NCBI GenBank assembly: GCA_027924585.1
Contig: BSBM01001719.1
Location: 32,872,001 to 32,936,000, forward strand
DNA length: 64,000 nucleotides
Direction of reading: 5' to 3'
Source of the DNA: Larix kaempferi
Taxonomy: Eukaryota; Streptophyta; Pinopsida; Pinales; Pinaceae
The notes under the pieces were generated by a model, which saw only the letters and a list, made by a program, of their open reading frames with translations, did not search any database and had not been told where the DNA came from. Below, piece by piece: positions 1 to 11,779 of the stretch. The position numbers and the translations under genes are program-made. The stretch's first letter is position 1. Each line of letters starts with the position of its first letter.

Positions 1-139
1 TCGACGAATCCTATAAAGCACTCGATTGTCATCTGAAAACAAAATCCAAAAAACACAATCCAGAAGACACATAAGCAAAAACTAAAAAACTAACTCTACA
101 AAAAATGTACAGCTATAGTACAAGAAAAAGCACATATGC

Positions 140-1156
140 CTATGCATAATAATTCTTCAAGTAGAGCCCATTTTGACGCTCGAGCAGCTTAAATCCATCG
201 TAATCAATTCATTCATATGATCCCTTCTTCAAAACTCTAGAAACAATATAGGGACCAAGCCACATAGATTTGAACTTGCCTTCCCCCTAGGGGATCTTTA
301 TCTTGATCGTAGACCGAAACAAGATCTCCTTCGGATAATACCCTAGGTTTTACATACTTATCATATTGATTTTTAACCCATTTCTTATGAGCTTCATTGG
401 CAATGAGTGCATCCCTGCATTGTTCATCCAAATGTTCTAAATGAAGCAACCATTCTTCTAAAGCATAAGTGTTAGGTAGTATTTGGATAACCAACTTTAG
501 TGATGGGATTTCACATTCAATAGGTGTGACTTCATCCAACCTGTGAACAAGTTGAAATGGTGAAAACCAGTAGCATTCTTAACATTAGAACGATATGCCC
601 AAAGATCCAGATACCACATGATGTGCCAGTTTGATCTACTACCATTGACAGTGCGTTGAAGAATAGTTTTGAGAGTTTTATTGACTGCTTCAACTTGACT
701 ATTAGCTTGTGGACAGTAAGAAGATGAGTGTTCTTCTATAAACCCCAGCATAGTGGTCAACTCCGTCATCATATGGTTTTGAAAGTGTCTACCATGATCA
801 GTGAAAATATCTTTAGGGATGCCAAATCTAGTAATGACTTGGTTGAATACGAAATAGGTTGTAGTTTCACCATCCGCTTTCACAGTAGGCATTTCCTCTG
901 CCCACTTAGTAAAGTAGTCGGAAACAATGATAATGTACTGATTCCCCCTAGCATAAACTGGGTTACAAGTCATATAATCAACTCCCCACTTGGTGAAGGG
1001 ACGTAATGTGATAACAAGATGAAGGGGAGTAGGGTGTGCTCGCATTTTCTTTGTAAAAATATGACATGGATGACAGTGTTTCACGGCTTCCACACAATAT
1101 TTGAAGATGGTGGGACAAAAATAAATAGCACAGAGTATTTTTTTGGTTCTTTCCAA
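140..1156 (-). pseudogene. gypsy integrase (zinc-binding, DDE core, C-terminal domain)
   Basis: Integrase joins retrotransposon cDNA to nuclear DNA. The piece translated from 1156 shows the end of an HHCC zinc-binding domain (CHPC), then a core with D in WGVDYM (residue 60), D in FTDHG (120) and E in SQVEAVNK (156). The last two are 35 residues apart, the classical DD35E spacing. A frameshift near 540 moves the C-terminal part to another frame (237-539), with a GDLVSVYD motif and then recognisable coding to about 140 (GSYE, DYDGFKLL, NGLYLK) in further frames. The polyprotein therefore ends inside the window, but the LTR is not seen in 1-140. Catalytic residues survive although the frame is broken. 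Confidence 0.85.
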
Positions 1157-1199
1157 CCTTGAAAGAAGACCCCCACAGGATCCACTGTGAGCATCATTC

Positions 1200-2860
1200 A
1201 GTACTAACTAGGCTTCATCCAGAATTAAACAACGACGTAGTATTGAATCTACCCCCCATATGTATAATGTACAATTATGTTTGAGTTTTCATCATTCTTC
1301 CCTATAAAACGCCGGTGGACACTTCAAAGTCTGGAGATAGATTAAAATGTCTCCATACCACGGATCAGAGGTTGCAATGAGGAATATATGTTCATCAGGG
1401 AATGAAGTATCTTCTTCATCGAACTCTACACCACTAGGAAATTCAGATATCAGTTATGCGAACACTAATGACTTCTTCGACTTTGCGGACTGAAAGGTAA
1501 GATCAAACTCTTGAAGAATGAAAATCCATTTGTTAAATTTTCCCTCGATGATCCGCTGGTTTAAAAAATATTGAAAAGGATTGACCTCCGCAATCACCGT
1601 AGTAGTGCGCAATAAGATATAGTGGCATAATCTCTAAATGGAATACATTGTGGCTAGATCCATTTTATCAATGTATGAGTACTTTAATTCGGGTGTTAAG
1701 AGTGCGTGAGAAAGATAATAAATGACATGTTCTTGAAATATGTCATCCTCCTGAACCAAAACTATGCCTACTGCGGAATTGGATGCGGCCAGATACATAA
1801 TAAAGTCACGTGTGTAATCTGGTGGGCTCAACAAGGGGGCTGACAAAAGTGCTTTTTCCAAATCCTCAAACGAGTGTTGAGAAGACTCATCCAAAAGAAA
1901 TGGGTATCTTGTTTAAGTAGTCGCATGAAACCTTTAATAAGCTTTGCATAGTTAATGATAAAACGTCTAAGAAAATTAGACATGACTTGTAAAATTTGAA
2001 GTTGTCGGATATTGCGCGGAGGAGGTAATTTGACAATAAACTTGAATTTCAATGGATTGACCATAATCCATCGATTCGACACAATGAAACCTAATAAACG
2101 TCCAGACTCGCAAAACACACTTTTTTGGGGTTTTAACCGAATCTGGTAGTGTCTGCACTGTTGAAACACATAAATGATCCGACTGGATGATCTCTTCTCT
2201 TTTGAGATCACGCAGGTAAATCATCCAAGTAAGGTTCAACCACGTGCTTGATGTCATGAAAAGCAACGTTCATTACTCGTTGGAAAGTGGCTCCAACATT
2301 CTTCAATTCGAACGACATTTTCCTATATGCAAAGGTACCCCAGGGACATATGAAAGATGTCTTATGCTGGTCTTCATGTTTGATTTGAATTTGATTATTT
2401 CTTGAAAAACCATCCATGAAAGAAAAAATGTCATGGCCCGCACACGCATCTATGATTTGATCAATAAAATATTTCATGGCCTGCACATGCATCTATGATT
2501 TGATCAATGAAAGGTGTGGGATAGTTGTCCTTAGGAAAATATTTATTAAGGTCCCTAAAATATGTACATACTCATATGGTACCTTCGTTTTTATCAACCA
2601 GGACTGGGTTAGACACCCATTCCATCATGTCAATAGGAAAATGAAGCCGACCTTAAGGAGCTTTTCAACCTCAGCCTTGATGGCCGCAACCTTTCTAGGG
2701 TTAACTAGATAGAGTCATTGCTGAAATGGTTTCACATTAGGATATGTTGTAATGATGTGTTCGACGATGGAACGGTCGATGCCTGGCATCTCCTCATATG
2801 ACCAGGAAAAAACATCGCGTAATTACTTAAATAGGATGGTGTACAAAATGATCTCTTCAA
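1200..2860 (-). pseudogene. gypsy reverse transcriptase and RNase H, multiply broken
   Basis: The 2208-2492 frame has HDIFSFMDGFS, FAYRKMSFELKN and YLDDL, the RT catalytic box (YxDD) of Ty3/gypsy. Upstream, 2500-2860 contains EEMPGID and related N-terminal RT motifs split by stops. Downstream, 1828-2211 is the RT connection region (LLGFIVSNRWI) and 1634-1894 is RNase H (SAVGIVLVQEDD, YYLSHALL). RNase H coding fades into stops between 1200 and 1630. A 43-bp tandem duplication at 2432-2517 breaks the frame. Non-functional. Its place between protease and integrase confirms gypsy order. Confidence 0.85.
2432..2517. repeat. 43-bp tandem duplication inside gypsy RT
   Basis: Two adjacent copies, 2432-2474 and 2475-2517, each start CATGGCC and contain the shared core ATCTATGATTTGATCAAT. 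They differ at a few positions. Because 43 is not a multiple of three, the duplication shifts the RT frame. Confidence 0.85.
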
Positions 2861-4255
2861 GAGAACAATTTGCTCCAATAAAAATGTTTTCCATGACATT
2901 AGGTTTGGTGGAAATATTGATTGGGATAGTTGTTAAAATACTAGCCATATTACCTTCAACGAAAATCCCCTGTTTCATTGAAGAAATGATGGATAAGTCA
3001 ACATTTCCACCGGGTCTCACAAATAATTCTCCATTCTCGATTTTGTTTAAGTCTAGAAGAAAATAGGATCTATGATGCATGTGTTCCCAAGGTTGATCCA
3101 TACCTATCATAGCTTCCAAGATAACTTTATTTGATTGTAAGACCGTGTCTAAACAATCGAAGGAATGGATAGAGTCTATTTCCCATGCAAGTGCATAATC
3201 GATATCTAACTCCATGGAGAGCGAAGGAGTCAAGATATAATCTGTTGCAAAGTTTTTTGAAGCTTGATAAGCACCTCTGCGACAGATAGGGGCACAATAA
3301 GTTCTTTTTGAGTAGGAAGGATCCAAGGATCAGCTGTTTGAGAAACCGTGAAGACTGCCTTAGATAACATACTAGAGTTATGCGTTGAACCAATATAATT
3401 GATGGGAGAAGGTAAATAAGAGGTTCCCATCAATGACGAGTACATACATACTCCTAAACTCTCACTAGGAAGACGGTCTTGATCAATCCAAGGGATATTT
3501 GAATCCGAAGGAGTTGTGTTATTTTTTTGGGCAAAGGCAAGTTGGTCAATCGTGACGATATTTGCTTCATGGGGGAACATAAGTACCCGGAAAATGGACG
3601 AAGGAATGGCTTGCATTTCATACGTCCAACTTCTTCCCAACAAAAAAATGTAATCGAGAGAAGCATCTACAACTTCCACCTCTACTAACACTACTTTTCC
3701 CACTAGTTGGATCTCAAAAAAGTGCAAGATTCCATGTGGACGAAAGGATCTCCCATCAAAAGCGGTAAGCAATGTAACTAAGGGTGCTAACTCTGGAGAA
3801 CCTAGGGCTTTCCAACAAGAGATAGACATTACGCATGTTGTCGTGCCTTCATCCACTATTGTTTGTCCAATGGTTTTAGAACCATGGACTACCTCGATTT
3901 GGAAGGCCACATGATAGGGAAACCGAGGTTTGACATTCGACATGTCAAATCTAGCCAACATACTTGACGAATCCATATTTCTTATTGCTGCTAAAAGTGC
4001 ATTTCGCTGTGATGGGCAGCTTTGCAAAACTTCTAGAGCGGACATAACACACGACATTTTGGCTAGGTCCTCTACCTTGAAGTAGTTAGGAGCAACCTGT
4101 GCATTAGGGTTGTGCGTTTCCTGTTTATAGACACCTTTTGGTATATTCGACATAGGATCTGCGAGTCTCTCTATATGAAGAGGAACATATGACTCAGGGA
4201 TTTCTTTGTCTTTCAGTGGAAAATCCGGGTTATAATTCCCGGCTCTCGTTTGCAA
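2823..4255 (-). pseudogene. gypsy aspartic protease region
   Basis: Reading from 4255, the translation contains IGQTIVDEGTTTCVMS, a retropepsin-type active site in the DEG form seen in many plant Tat-like elements instead of DTG/DSG (family knowledge). It continues with LDYIFLLGRSW and IFRVLMFPHEA, a conserved block after the protease fold. A frameshift near 3230-3330 moves the linker to the 2823-3326 frame, which leads into RT (SLEEIILYTI). Protease would cut Gag-Pol inside virus-like particles. This copy has one long open piece of 341 codons but no intact junction to gag or RT. Confidence 0.8.
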
Positions 4256-4264
4256 TAAAGTGTG

Positions 4265-5418
4265 TTAGTTAACCATATTGATATAAGATAGATTAGCCTG
4301 TGTGGCATGCTGAGTGCCCCCAGTTTTAGAGCTACAAGAAGCTGGGTTTTTTCCTTTGGGAAAAGCATCCTTTAGAACAATTGGTTTCTTTTGATTTAAC
4401 AGCTTCTGTGCTTTGTCAATAAGAGGACATTGATGAGTTAGGTGATATTCTTTACAAATTTTGAAAGGAAACTTCACCTTCTTCTTTTCTCTTTTTCCCT
4501 CCTCGACGTTTTCTGTAGTTTTGTGCTTTTGTTGGTTTACTTCCCCTTTATTTCCCTTTTTCTTGTTATTGGGTTGCCGAGGACCCTTTTGATTTGACTG
4601 CACATTTTGTACAGTTTTCCGTTTGCGAAGGGGAGGATGCAACAATAGTTGCTTCCATAGCAGAATGATTTATCGAAAGTGCATGGAATTGCTGAGTCAA
4701 AGATTCTAAAGCAGATGAATCAACTGAACCTACAATGCCATCGACATGTGGTCCAAGTTTAGGTTTACCAAGATGACTATTTGACCTAGGTGCATCTGGA
4801 ATAATTTCATAAAGGATCCCAAATTGTGCATAAATCAATTCTAGTCGTTGGGTCCTTAAGATAGCTTCCTCTTCAAAAGTAACCCCAGAATTTGAGAGAT
4901 ATTTAGAGATGTATCGTAATAGTGATTTCAAAAACCACTCCAATAAAAAATCAGGGGGAAATGAGTCATTTCCATCTTCTCCACTCCTGAATGTGATCAG
5001 ATATGTGAGTAGCTTTATTTTGTCTAAAAGTAGATAGAATATCCGTGTCGACATCATAACGGACGGGAAGTTGGAAATGGTTTAGGAAAACTGTCGCTAA
5101 ATCGTAAAAATTGTTATAAGTTGCGGCCGGTAACTCAATATACCATTTGGCAGCAACATTAGTCAAGGTTCTTTGAAAGATCCTCAAATGAATTGAGTCA
5201 TCGTTCAACGAGTTAGAGGAACACCACAAATGAAATGTTGTGACATGGTCCCCTGGGTCTTCATCAGTTTTTCCTTCAAACTTAGGAATGTCAGAACAGA
5301 TTTTGGTTGGGACCAGAGGCCAAGAAGGATTATGGTGCACTGGGTCATTCATTAATTTTGAAAGATCGAGTAAATTTAATGTCATTAAAACAGGTAAGAG
5401 AGGCCTTACTAACGGCAT
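4265..5418 (-). pseudogene. gypsy gag, capsid core and degenerate zinc knuckle
   Basis: The 4966-5418 frame has the plant retrotransposon gag pattern: IPKFEGKTDEDPGDHVTTF, then LRIFQRTLTNVAAKWYIEL and FYDLATVFLNHF. The 4566-5057 and 4265-4645 frames continue it. At the C-terminal end CKEYHLTHQCP resembles a CCHC knuckle that has lost its first cysteine. Lysine-rich stretches around the knuckle fit RNA binding. At least two frameshifts separate the pieces. Gag would form the particle shell in the cytoplasm. Confidence 0.8.
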
Positions 5419-5772
5419 ATGGGTTGTGATGAAAATGAGTTTTGGAAATTACTCCACCCGCAAGCTAGTGGATTTCTCCCTTGGGGTCCACTCCATTGTG
5501 GTTGGGTATAAATACCTCCAACAAGAGTTAAAGTTTGAACATTACCTCCCCCTCCACCAAAAAGTGAAAAAAGGAATGTTCCCTACATGTACATTAGATG
5601 TTTGAACATTTGATTGTTTCCAATTAAAACCTGTAAAGGGGTTCAAACTCAGTAATTGTGCAATGTAAGTGATAGGAATCGAGCCTATGAATGAGGGTGA
5701 AGGAGAAATATGACCTCCATGCCAAGGGAAACCTTGAGTGAAAGGAGCTGAACTAGAAGGGTTAACCTGGAA

Positions 5773-6381
5773 CTATTGAAGAAATAGGGAAGAAGTGAAC
5801 GATACCGTAGGTATCCCGCTAAAAGGGAGATTAGATGAACCGATAGTAGATACAAAAGGTAAAGTGGTCGAAGCAATATGAGTACTTGGAAAACCTAAGG
5901 ATACCGTGCTAAAGGTCGGTAAGGTGAATGGAGCAGAAGAGATCTGCAACGAACTTGGTATCGGGGTGTTCACTTGAGAAGGAGAAAAACCTCCTGGCAT
6001 AATTGCGGATGTGAGAGTCTGTGTAACTCCAGATCCGTTCCCACTATTATCCATGGTATGTCCAGACGTAAATCTATACACACTAAACTCAGGTAAACCT
6101 AAAGATACAACTCTCACTAAGAATGGATCATTGGGTCTATTTAAGGGAGGGTTAAAGTGACTTGCAAAGTCTTCAATTGGAAAGTCTTCAACCTCAATGG
6201 TCTGTGGGACCGATGAAGTTGGAGTGATGAGTTGAGGTTCTCTAGGTGGTTCAATCACATCAGTTGGTTCAAAAGAACCACTTATATTTGTTCTACACCG
6301 CTGAGGTTGTGGTGGAGGCTCCACAGTGAGTGGATGAAGGTTTCTCAACTTTCGTGACCTACTAGGAGGTTGGTTCTCCAC
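5773..6381 (-). pseudogene. gypsy gag N-terminal, proline/serine-rich segment
   Basis: An open frame of 202 codons starts MENQPPSRSRK and is rich in Pro, Ser and Thr (GGFSPSQVNTPIPSS). It ends about 350 bp before the gag capsid core in the same direction, and the gap still reads as low-complexity coding with stops. Plant Tat-like gag proteins often have such a disordered N-terminus. The ATG at 6381 is the first in-frame start after the leader, so I take it as the likely gag start. No recognised domain. Confidence 0.6.
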
Positions 6382-8147
6382 AGCTACAACAAAAAATATT
6401 CTATGTAAAACAACCTAAGGCCAACTAGAACAAATATAAGCACACATCACACTGCTAAAAAAATACTATAGTAATCCAACCAGGCAAAAAAGATGAACTT
6501 CCAATGGAAAGTCTAGGATGATTAGGGCCCAGAACGAACTAGTGAAGTGATTAAGAATAGTTATTTGGAGTCCACGGTACAGTCACGATGGGGCCAAGTG
6601 ATGGAATCACCCAACCACCTTCCCAACTAGCTGCAGAGGATTCCCACCTGAATATGTCCTAGTTGAAGTGAAAATACCCTTTCACTATCACCTGTGTAGA
6701 GCCCTAATGGTCAAGATAATAAGGATACCAACAATGTAAAAAGATTCCGGGGGACAGTCGTAGGTCGAACCAACACGCATGGGCAGGGTAACTAAGCCCG
6801 AAATCCAAAATCACCAAAAGTACTAGTGGATCCCTGTACGCGTATCGGTTTTGGTAGATGTTTGATTGAAAAGCGGAGGGGTATCCCCAACTAGTCAATA
6901 TACAACGACCTTGTGCTTAACTATGGTTTTAGTGGAGCTTCCCGACACACCTTCCACAAAGGTGGATTTACCTAATTATAGTTCACTACAATTTCAAATT
7001 TAAATGGCTTTGGATAGTTGAATGATCTAATCCAAAACCCTAGCCTAAGCTAGTTGGTGTGTGTTCCCTAGAAAGAAAAGTTGCTATTATATTTTAACTT
7101 GAATATTCTTTTTAGGTCTATTGTTTACTAAAAAAGGAGTGTGTGTGTGTGTAAGATGGTTATAACTGAAAAAGTGAAATGTATATAAAAGTGTAAGATG
7201 CTTTTTCACTAATTTTCTTTTCGCTTATTGTCTTTCAAAATAAAAAGTTTGCAAAGTAAACCTAAAACAACTTAAAAGTTTTGTTTTTCTTTTTCCAAAA
7301 GATTAGCATATGCAACTAATAATTAATTTGAAAAAATGATGCTCTTACTAAGAGAAAAAAGGGCTTGTTCTTTTTTGCAATTTTCTTTATAAATGAAACC
7401 AAATAACAAACTAAATATGAACAAGGAAGTAACACTCTGAAATATAAGTGTAAACTAATTGTACCTAAGCCTATAATAAACAAAAACACTACCGTCGAAT
7501 GAAATATGAAAATATAAAGTTCAAGAGGTTTCTTCAATCCATGCAAAGAAGTAACCAAATTTGGTAAAAAGACATAAATGGAAACAAACAACTTGAAAAG
7601 AAAACTAAGATCTTTTACAAGAAACTAAACCGTTCTTAAACAAGTCAGTGATATAAAGAAACATTCCAAATGTCAACCAAACAAACTTTGAACTCGATAG
7701 ACCTAAGTACACCCTCAAATGAGCGAATGAAAACAAAAAATAATCAAATAAGAGAGCATATAGACTTAGTAACAGCCTGTTGAAAGGTCCAAATGATCCA
7801 AAACTAAACAGAGACACTCTTTCACAAACAAAGCAGAGACCCAAAATTTTAACCCTAGAAGGAAATCAAATTCTACAGAAAAAGCTGCGACTGTAAGTAC
7901 AACATCACACAGGTTACTCGCGGGTTCCTATTACAACAACTCGTGGGTATGGGTAAAAGTCGCTATTGCAACTAAATACAGGTCGCGGGTCTGCTTAAAA
8001 AAAAATAAAAATAAAGAAAATCTCAATAAGGACCAAGTCTGAGTCTAAAACAAAAGTGAAAACACACTGTAAACTCTCCCATAATACTAAAGGAATAATA
8101 AAACTGAAGAAAAAAAACCTAAGGATTCCTAGAGCAACATAAAGAAA
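6382..8147 (-). other. untranslated leader of the gypsy element
   Basis: About 1.8 kb between the primer site and gag holds no ORF with a recognisable product. It is AT-rich and includes a short GT run at 7139-7151. Segments near 7915-7995 share short CGCGGGT/CTCGCGG phrases with the LTR around 8805-8850. A leader this long fits Tat-like elements. Confidence 0.6.
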
Positions 8148-8165
8148 TCCCATGCGGAGTCACCA
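8148..8165 (-). other. primer-binding site, tRNA-Arg-like
   Basis: On the minus strand the sequence TGGTGACTCCGCATGGGA starts four bases inside the 5' LTR (spacer GAAC). TGGYGACTCCGCTGGGGA-type sites are used by Tat/Ogre elements, read by family memory as complementary to tRNA-Arg. Confidence 0.65.
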
Positions 8166-8169
8166 GTTC

Positions 8170-9116
8170 TGTTGTATGGTAAATTAACCTATGATAGGGA
8201 ATTTCAGGAGATCACCAACATACTACTCCTAGGATATAGAGTCCAAATGATAAACAAGCACAACATTCAATATTTCTGTAATTAAGAAAGAACTAGGATT
8301 TGAAGCTAAAATACATACCTGGACAAATGAAGTTTGATCCAAGCTTTAAACTTCAATCCTCAAATCCACGGTCCAGATGATAGACCTGCAACACAAAATA
8401 TACCTTCCTCAAAGCTTTTGATTATAAAAAGATGAATAAGCTAGCATGAAACTCATATATAAACAAAATATGAAATATCCATTTAACTAGATACACAAGA
8501 TAAACAAATCATTTAATGGGAAGGAAATATCTGTATTATAATCATCAATGGTGGTTAGATATGCTTGCACTGTTGAAACTTGATCCTGGGTTCCTTGCTC
8601 CTCTTATTTGATGGCTATTTCTCCAGCATAACCTTACTCAAAATGGTTCTCCCCTTTCTCAAGGCCCTCTCCTTGTATTTATAGCAAGGTTGAGAGGATA
8701 GGCTCAAAAGGTAAATGGTTGGGGAAGTTGTGGTAGTTAGAATAACTACCGTAACTAATCCTTAACCAATATTTTAATTATTTTTTCGTGATTTAAGAGA
8801 TACCCGTGGGTATAGCACTTGACAACAGGAGAGTAACTCGCGAGTATAGTGTCAAACAAATAGTGGGTGCAACTTTTGGGAAAAATCCGTGGCTAGTCAA
8901 TGGAAACTCCAGTGAGTGACCTGGGAGTTGGCAGCTGTGAGAGTCGCAGTCAAGTATTAAAATAGTCCACAAAAATAGATAAACTGGAGGTGATATTACA
9001 AGGTTTAGGTCAAATGAATATATAGTCACCGAGGCTATTTCATCCATAAAGTCCTTTTGTGTGATCGACAAAGCAGTGTAGTCACGGACGTAGAAGTGCC
9101 AATTTGACTAATAACA
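8170..9116 (-). repeat. 5' LTR of the Tat-like gypsy element (947 bp)
   Basis: On the plus strand it begins TGTTGTATGG and ends CTAATAACA, giving TG...CA ends on either strand. The primer site abuts one end, and Copia-1 RNase H sequence resumes at 9117. A TATA box lies inside on the minus strand. No other copy is visible, so LTR identity cannot be measured. Confidence 0.75.
8676..8683 (-). promoter_or_regulatory. TATA box of the gypsy LTR promoter
   Basis: TATAAATA on the minus strand, followed by CAAGGAGAGGGCC. It sits in the middle of the LTR, where U3 should meet R, pointing toward the element body. Confidence 0.6.
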
Positions 9117-10353
9117 ACTGCTGTCTACTAAGCCATGAGATCATACTTGATCCCATACTAAAACAACATCCTGAAGTGATTTTTCTATCTTCGACACTTC
9201 CATCCCAATCTGAGTTTATATATCTGTACAATCTGAACTCACTATTTGATGCATATCTAAGTCCATAGTCCAACGTACCTTTTAGGTACCTCATCACATG
9301 TTTTGTTGCAATTAGGTGTACATGTCTAGGCTCTACCATGTATTGGCTCAAGGTGTTCACAACAAAACATATATCTGGTCTAGTATTGGTCAAATACATC
9401 AATGAGCCAATAATATGTATGTACATCGTAACATCTACTGTCTTTGATGAAGAATCATTTAAGACCTTCAAGTTTGTCACCATCGGAGTAGTCATGGCCT
9501 TACAATCCAACATCCAAAATCTCTTTAGGATCTCAACAATATATTTTCCTTGATTTAGGAAAATCTCATATGGGAACTACCATACTTCAAGACCTAGAAA
9601 ATAGTGCAGCACCCCAAGGTCTTTCATCTCAAATTCTGTAATAAGTTTCTTCTTACATTCAGTGATGGGATTGTATTCTCCTCTCAGAAATAAATCATCC
9701 ACATATAATAGCAATATCATAGGTTCATCATCCATGACCTTGTAAAAAAGGTTAAAATCTACTTTATTCTTGGTAAAGCCCAAGCTCATCAAGAAACCAT
9801 AAATTATTCCATACCATGCTCTAGGTGATTGCTTCAACCCATATAGTTATTTCTTTAGTTTGCATACATGTGATTTTCTATCACATGTTTCAAATCCTTC
9901 TGGTTGCTCGATATATACTTCATCTTCTATTTTTCCATTCATGAAAGCTGTCTTTACATCCATCTGATGTAACTTCCATTTCATCTTAGCTACCAAGGAA
10001 ATGATGGTTCTAATTGAGGTATTTCTAGCTACATGAGAAAAATTCTCCTCGTAATCAATTCCTTCATTTTGGGAGAATCCCCGAGCTACGAACCTTTCCT
10101 TGTAATTCTCAATGCTTCCATTTTTCGAATGTTTTGTTTTGAAAATCCATTTTGACGTAACTATTGACTTGTCCTTCAGTCTTGGTACCACATCCCAAAC
10201 ATCATTCTTTATGATGTATTGGTATTCTTCAACCATATCATCCAACCATTCCATCTTTGCCGCATATTCGAAACATGTGGGTTCTTCTTCAACAAGGTTA
10301 CACATCAAGGCTACATAACTAGAGTATGGCCTTGGTCTCTTGCTTTCTCTGCT
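9117..10353 (-). pseudogene. Copia-1 reverse transcriptase and partial RNase H
   Basis: From 10308 the translation reads VTSKWIFKTKH, FVARGFSQNEGIDYEE and LHQMDVKTAFMNGKIEDEVY, the standard copia RT start. The 9577-9837 piece contains ILLLYVDDLFL, the YVDD active site, and ends YFLGLEVW. The 9082-9513 piece contains YLTNTRPDI, HVMRYLKGT and SGCCFSMGSSMISWLSRQQ, the RNase H region. Coding stops exactly where the gypsy LTR begins, right after SRQQ. Short breaks near 9540 and 9840 split the frames. RT would copy element RNA in the particle; the active site is intact but the gene is not. Confidence 0.88.
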
Positions 10354-10358
10354 GGTTC

Positions 10359-11662
10359 TGTCATGTCCCCCATTTTGACCCTTATAATATTTTGGGCTAT
10401 AATGTAAATAATGTATGCATATTATGTATGATTCCTACTGTGGAGCTCAAGGCCAAGGCCCCGCTAGTGAACGCTTGATCTAGAAAAGGCAAGTATTTGA
10501 TATTATGCTACCCATGTGCTAGTGAACCATGGGAATTGTAAATATGCATCTTAATATAAATGCCCACAACTAGCTATGCAATGCAACAAGAGATGGGGGC
10601 ATGATGTTACAAGGAATTGGGAGGAAAAAATTCAAACCCTTGAGCCAATCAAGTCAAGCTAAGTGTCAATGAGAGAACCCATGAACCCTCAACTACCCAT
10701 GTTGACTTTTGTACCCAATCATTGATTTTTCCCAAGAGTTGGTTGAGGTAGTTAATGCCTTGGGAAATGGGAGGTATGGCTGTCCAAATTTGAGTATGGG
10801 CAAGCCACCCTTCCTAGATTTTCGTGTTTGGATTCTTGGGCAAGAAAAGGGCCACGAAATTGCTCCCCAAGTCATTATTCACCTATCAGTTTTCTCTCTC
10901 ATGAGTTGGGACCTTCCTGGGAAGTTGCCTCCATGGTTTTGCTGTGTTTACCTTCATTTTCCTAGCTAGGAAGGGCGTTTTTGCTGTGGCTAACAATGGG
11001 GAAGAGAGGGGAAACGATTTGGGGTTCAGTTGAGGCCGTTTTGGCCCACTGAATGCTCATACATCTGTGGGAGAAATTGGTTTTCTTCCCTGGGGTTGAT
11101 TCCCTCTTCCCATAATCTGTTTTTGGTGTGCCCACGTTTTGGGGAAAACCCATAGACCCTATTCTGTGAATCCATGGTTGAATTGTGTATCCATGCCAGT
11201 TTTGAGCTACTGTGTGTAAAAGAATGTTGGGGTTGAGATGGGTATCCATTGCTTTGGCCATGTAAGGTTGGAGAGTCCCAAGTTCCTTATAGATATCATG
11301 CCCAACTTGGGGGTGGTCTCTGAGTGCTGAAATAATACAGGCTGGGCAGATACTTACGGTTGGGAGGAACGTTGCAGCGACATAGCTAGTTGTTGGGACA
11401 ACATTACATCAAGATGAGTATTTTATTATGTAATTACTTTTGCAAATGTATTAATTTGTTGGCTGTGTTAAATTGAATGGCATCATGTAATGTGTGCGTG
11501 GATGAGGTTTTCATTCCGCTGTGCATGTTTAATTGATTTACATCTGCACACATGTATTTCTTTGCTTTAAAATCTAATGTATGGGTTGAGTTTATGTAAA
11601 AGCCCCGGGATTTGCCATCATGTTCCCTTCCACGAATTGGATAGATAGGTGGGTACGTGATA
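10359..11662 (+). repeat. TR-1 5' LTR
   Basis: Starts TGTCATGTCCCCC and ends GTACGTGATA, where the final CA has become TA; the partner LTR ends GTACTTGACA. The primer site follows after three bases. The 1304 bp align along their full length with 18005-18392 plus 20396-21316. Short minus-strand ORFs inside it occur in both copies and are not genes. Confidence 0.9.
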
Positions 11663-11665
11663 GAA

Positions 11666-11677
11666 TGGTATCAGAGC
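11666..11677 (+). other. TR-1 primer-binding site, initiator tRNA-Met
   Basis: TGGTATCAGAGC, the 12-base complement of the plant initiator tRNA-Met 3' end, three bases after the 5' LTR. Confidence 0.85.
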
Positions 11678-11779
11678 GAAGGTTGCAACATTTGGGCCTT
11701 CATGGGATACCTATCACAGCTTGCAAAATTTTCGAAAATTTTTCTAAGTGTTTTTGAAAAAATTTCTAAGTCTGTATCA

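Larger units (their letters stand above)
1..9116 (-). mobile_element. Ty3/gypsy LTR retrotransposon, Tat-like, 3' end outside window
   Basis: Read on the minus strand, the order is 5' LTR (8170-9116), primer site, long leader, gag, protease, RT, RNase H, integrase. Integrase runs out near position 140 and the 3' LTR is not in the window. The order PR-RT-RH-IN defines Ty3/gypsy. The DEG-type protease and a TGGTGACTCC primer site recall the Tat/Ogre group; this is from memory of the family. Every domain carries stops or frameshifts, so the copy is dead. Its LTR ends at 9116 directly against the RNase H coding sequence of Copia-1, so it inserted into Copia-1. The second copy of the target duplication (ACTGC expected) should lie off the left edge. 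Confidence 0.85.

Noticed and set aside
728-1006. Plus-strand ORF opposite the gypsy integrase
   Set aside because: Antisense shadow of the well-supported integrase core.
7316-7844. Two minus-strand hydrophobic ORFs in the gypsy leader, considered as an extra envelope-like ORF
   Set aside because: They are Phe/Leu-rich because the strand is T-rich, lie before gag rather than after pol, and show no cleavage site or coiled coil.
8793-9071. 92-codon minus-strand ORF in the gypsy LTR
   Set aside because: Lies in U3 upstream of the TATA box, has no recognisable domain, and this is typical of chance ORFs.
10693-11261. Minus-strand ORFs that recur at 20332-20915 and could look like a conserved gene
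   Set aside because: They lie in the two TR-1 LTRs, which are duplicates by origin. Conservation is therefore automatic and no domain is seen.
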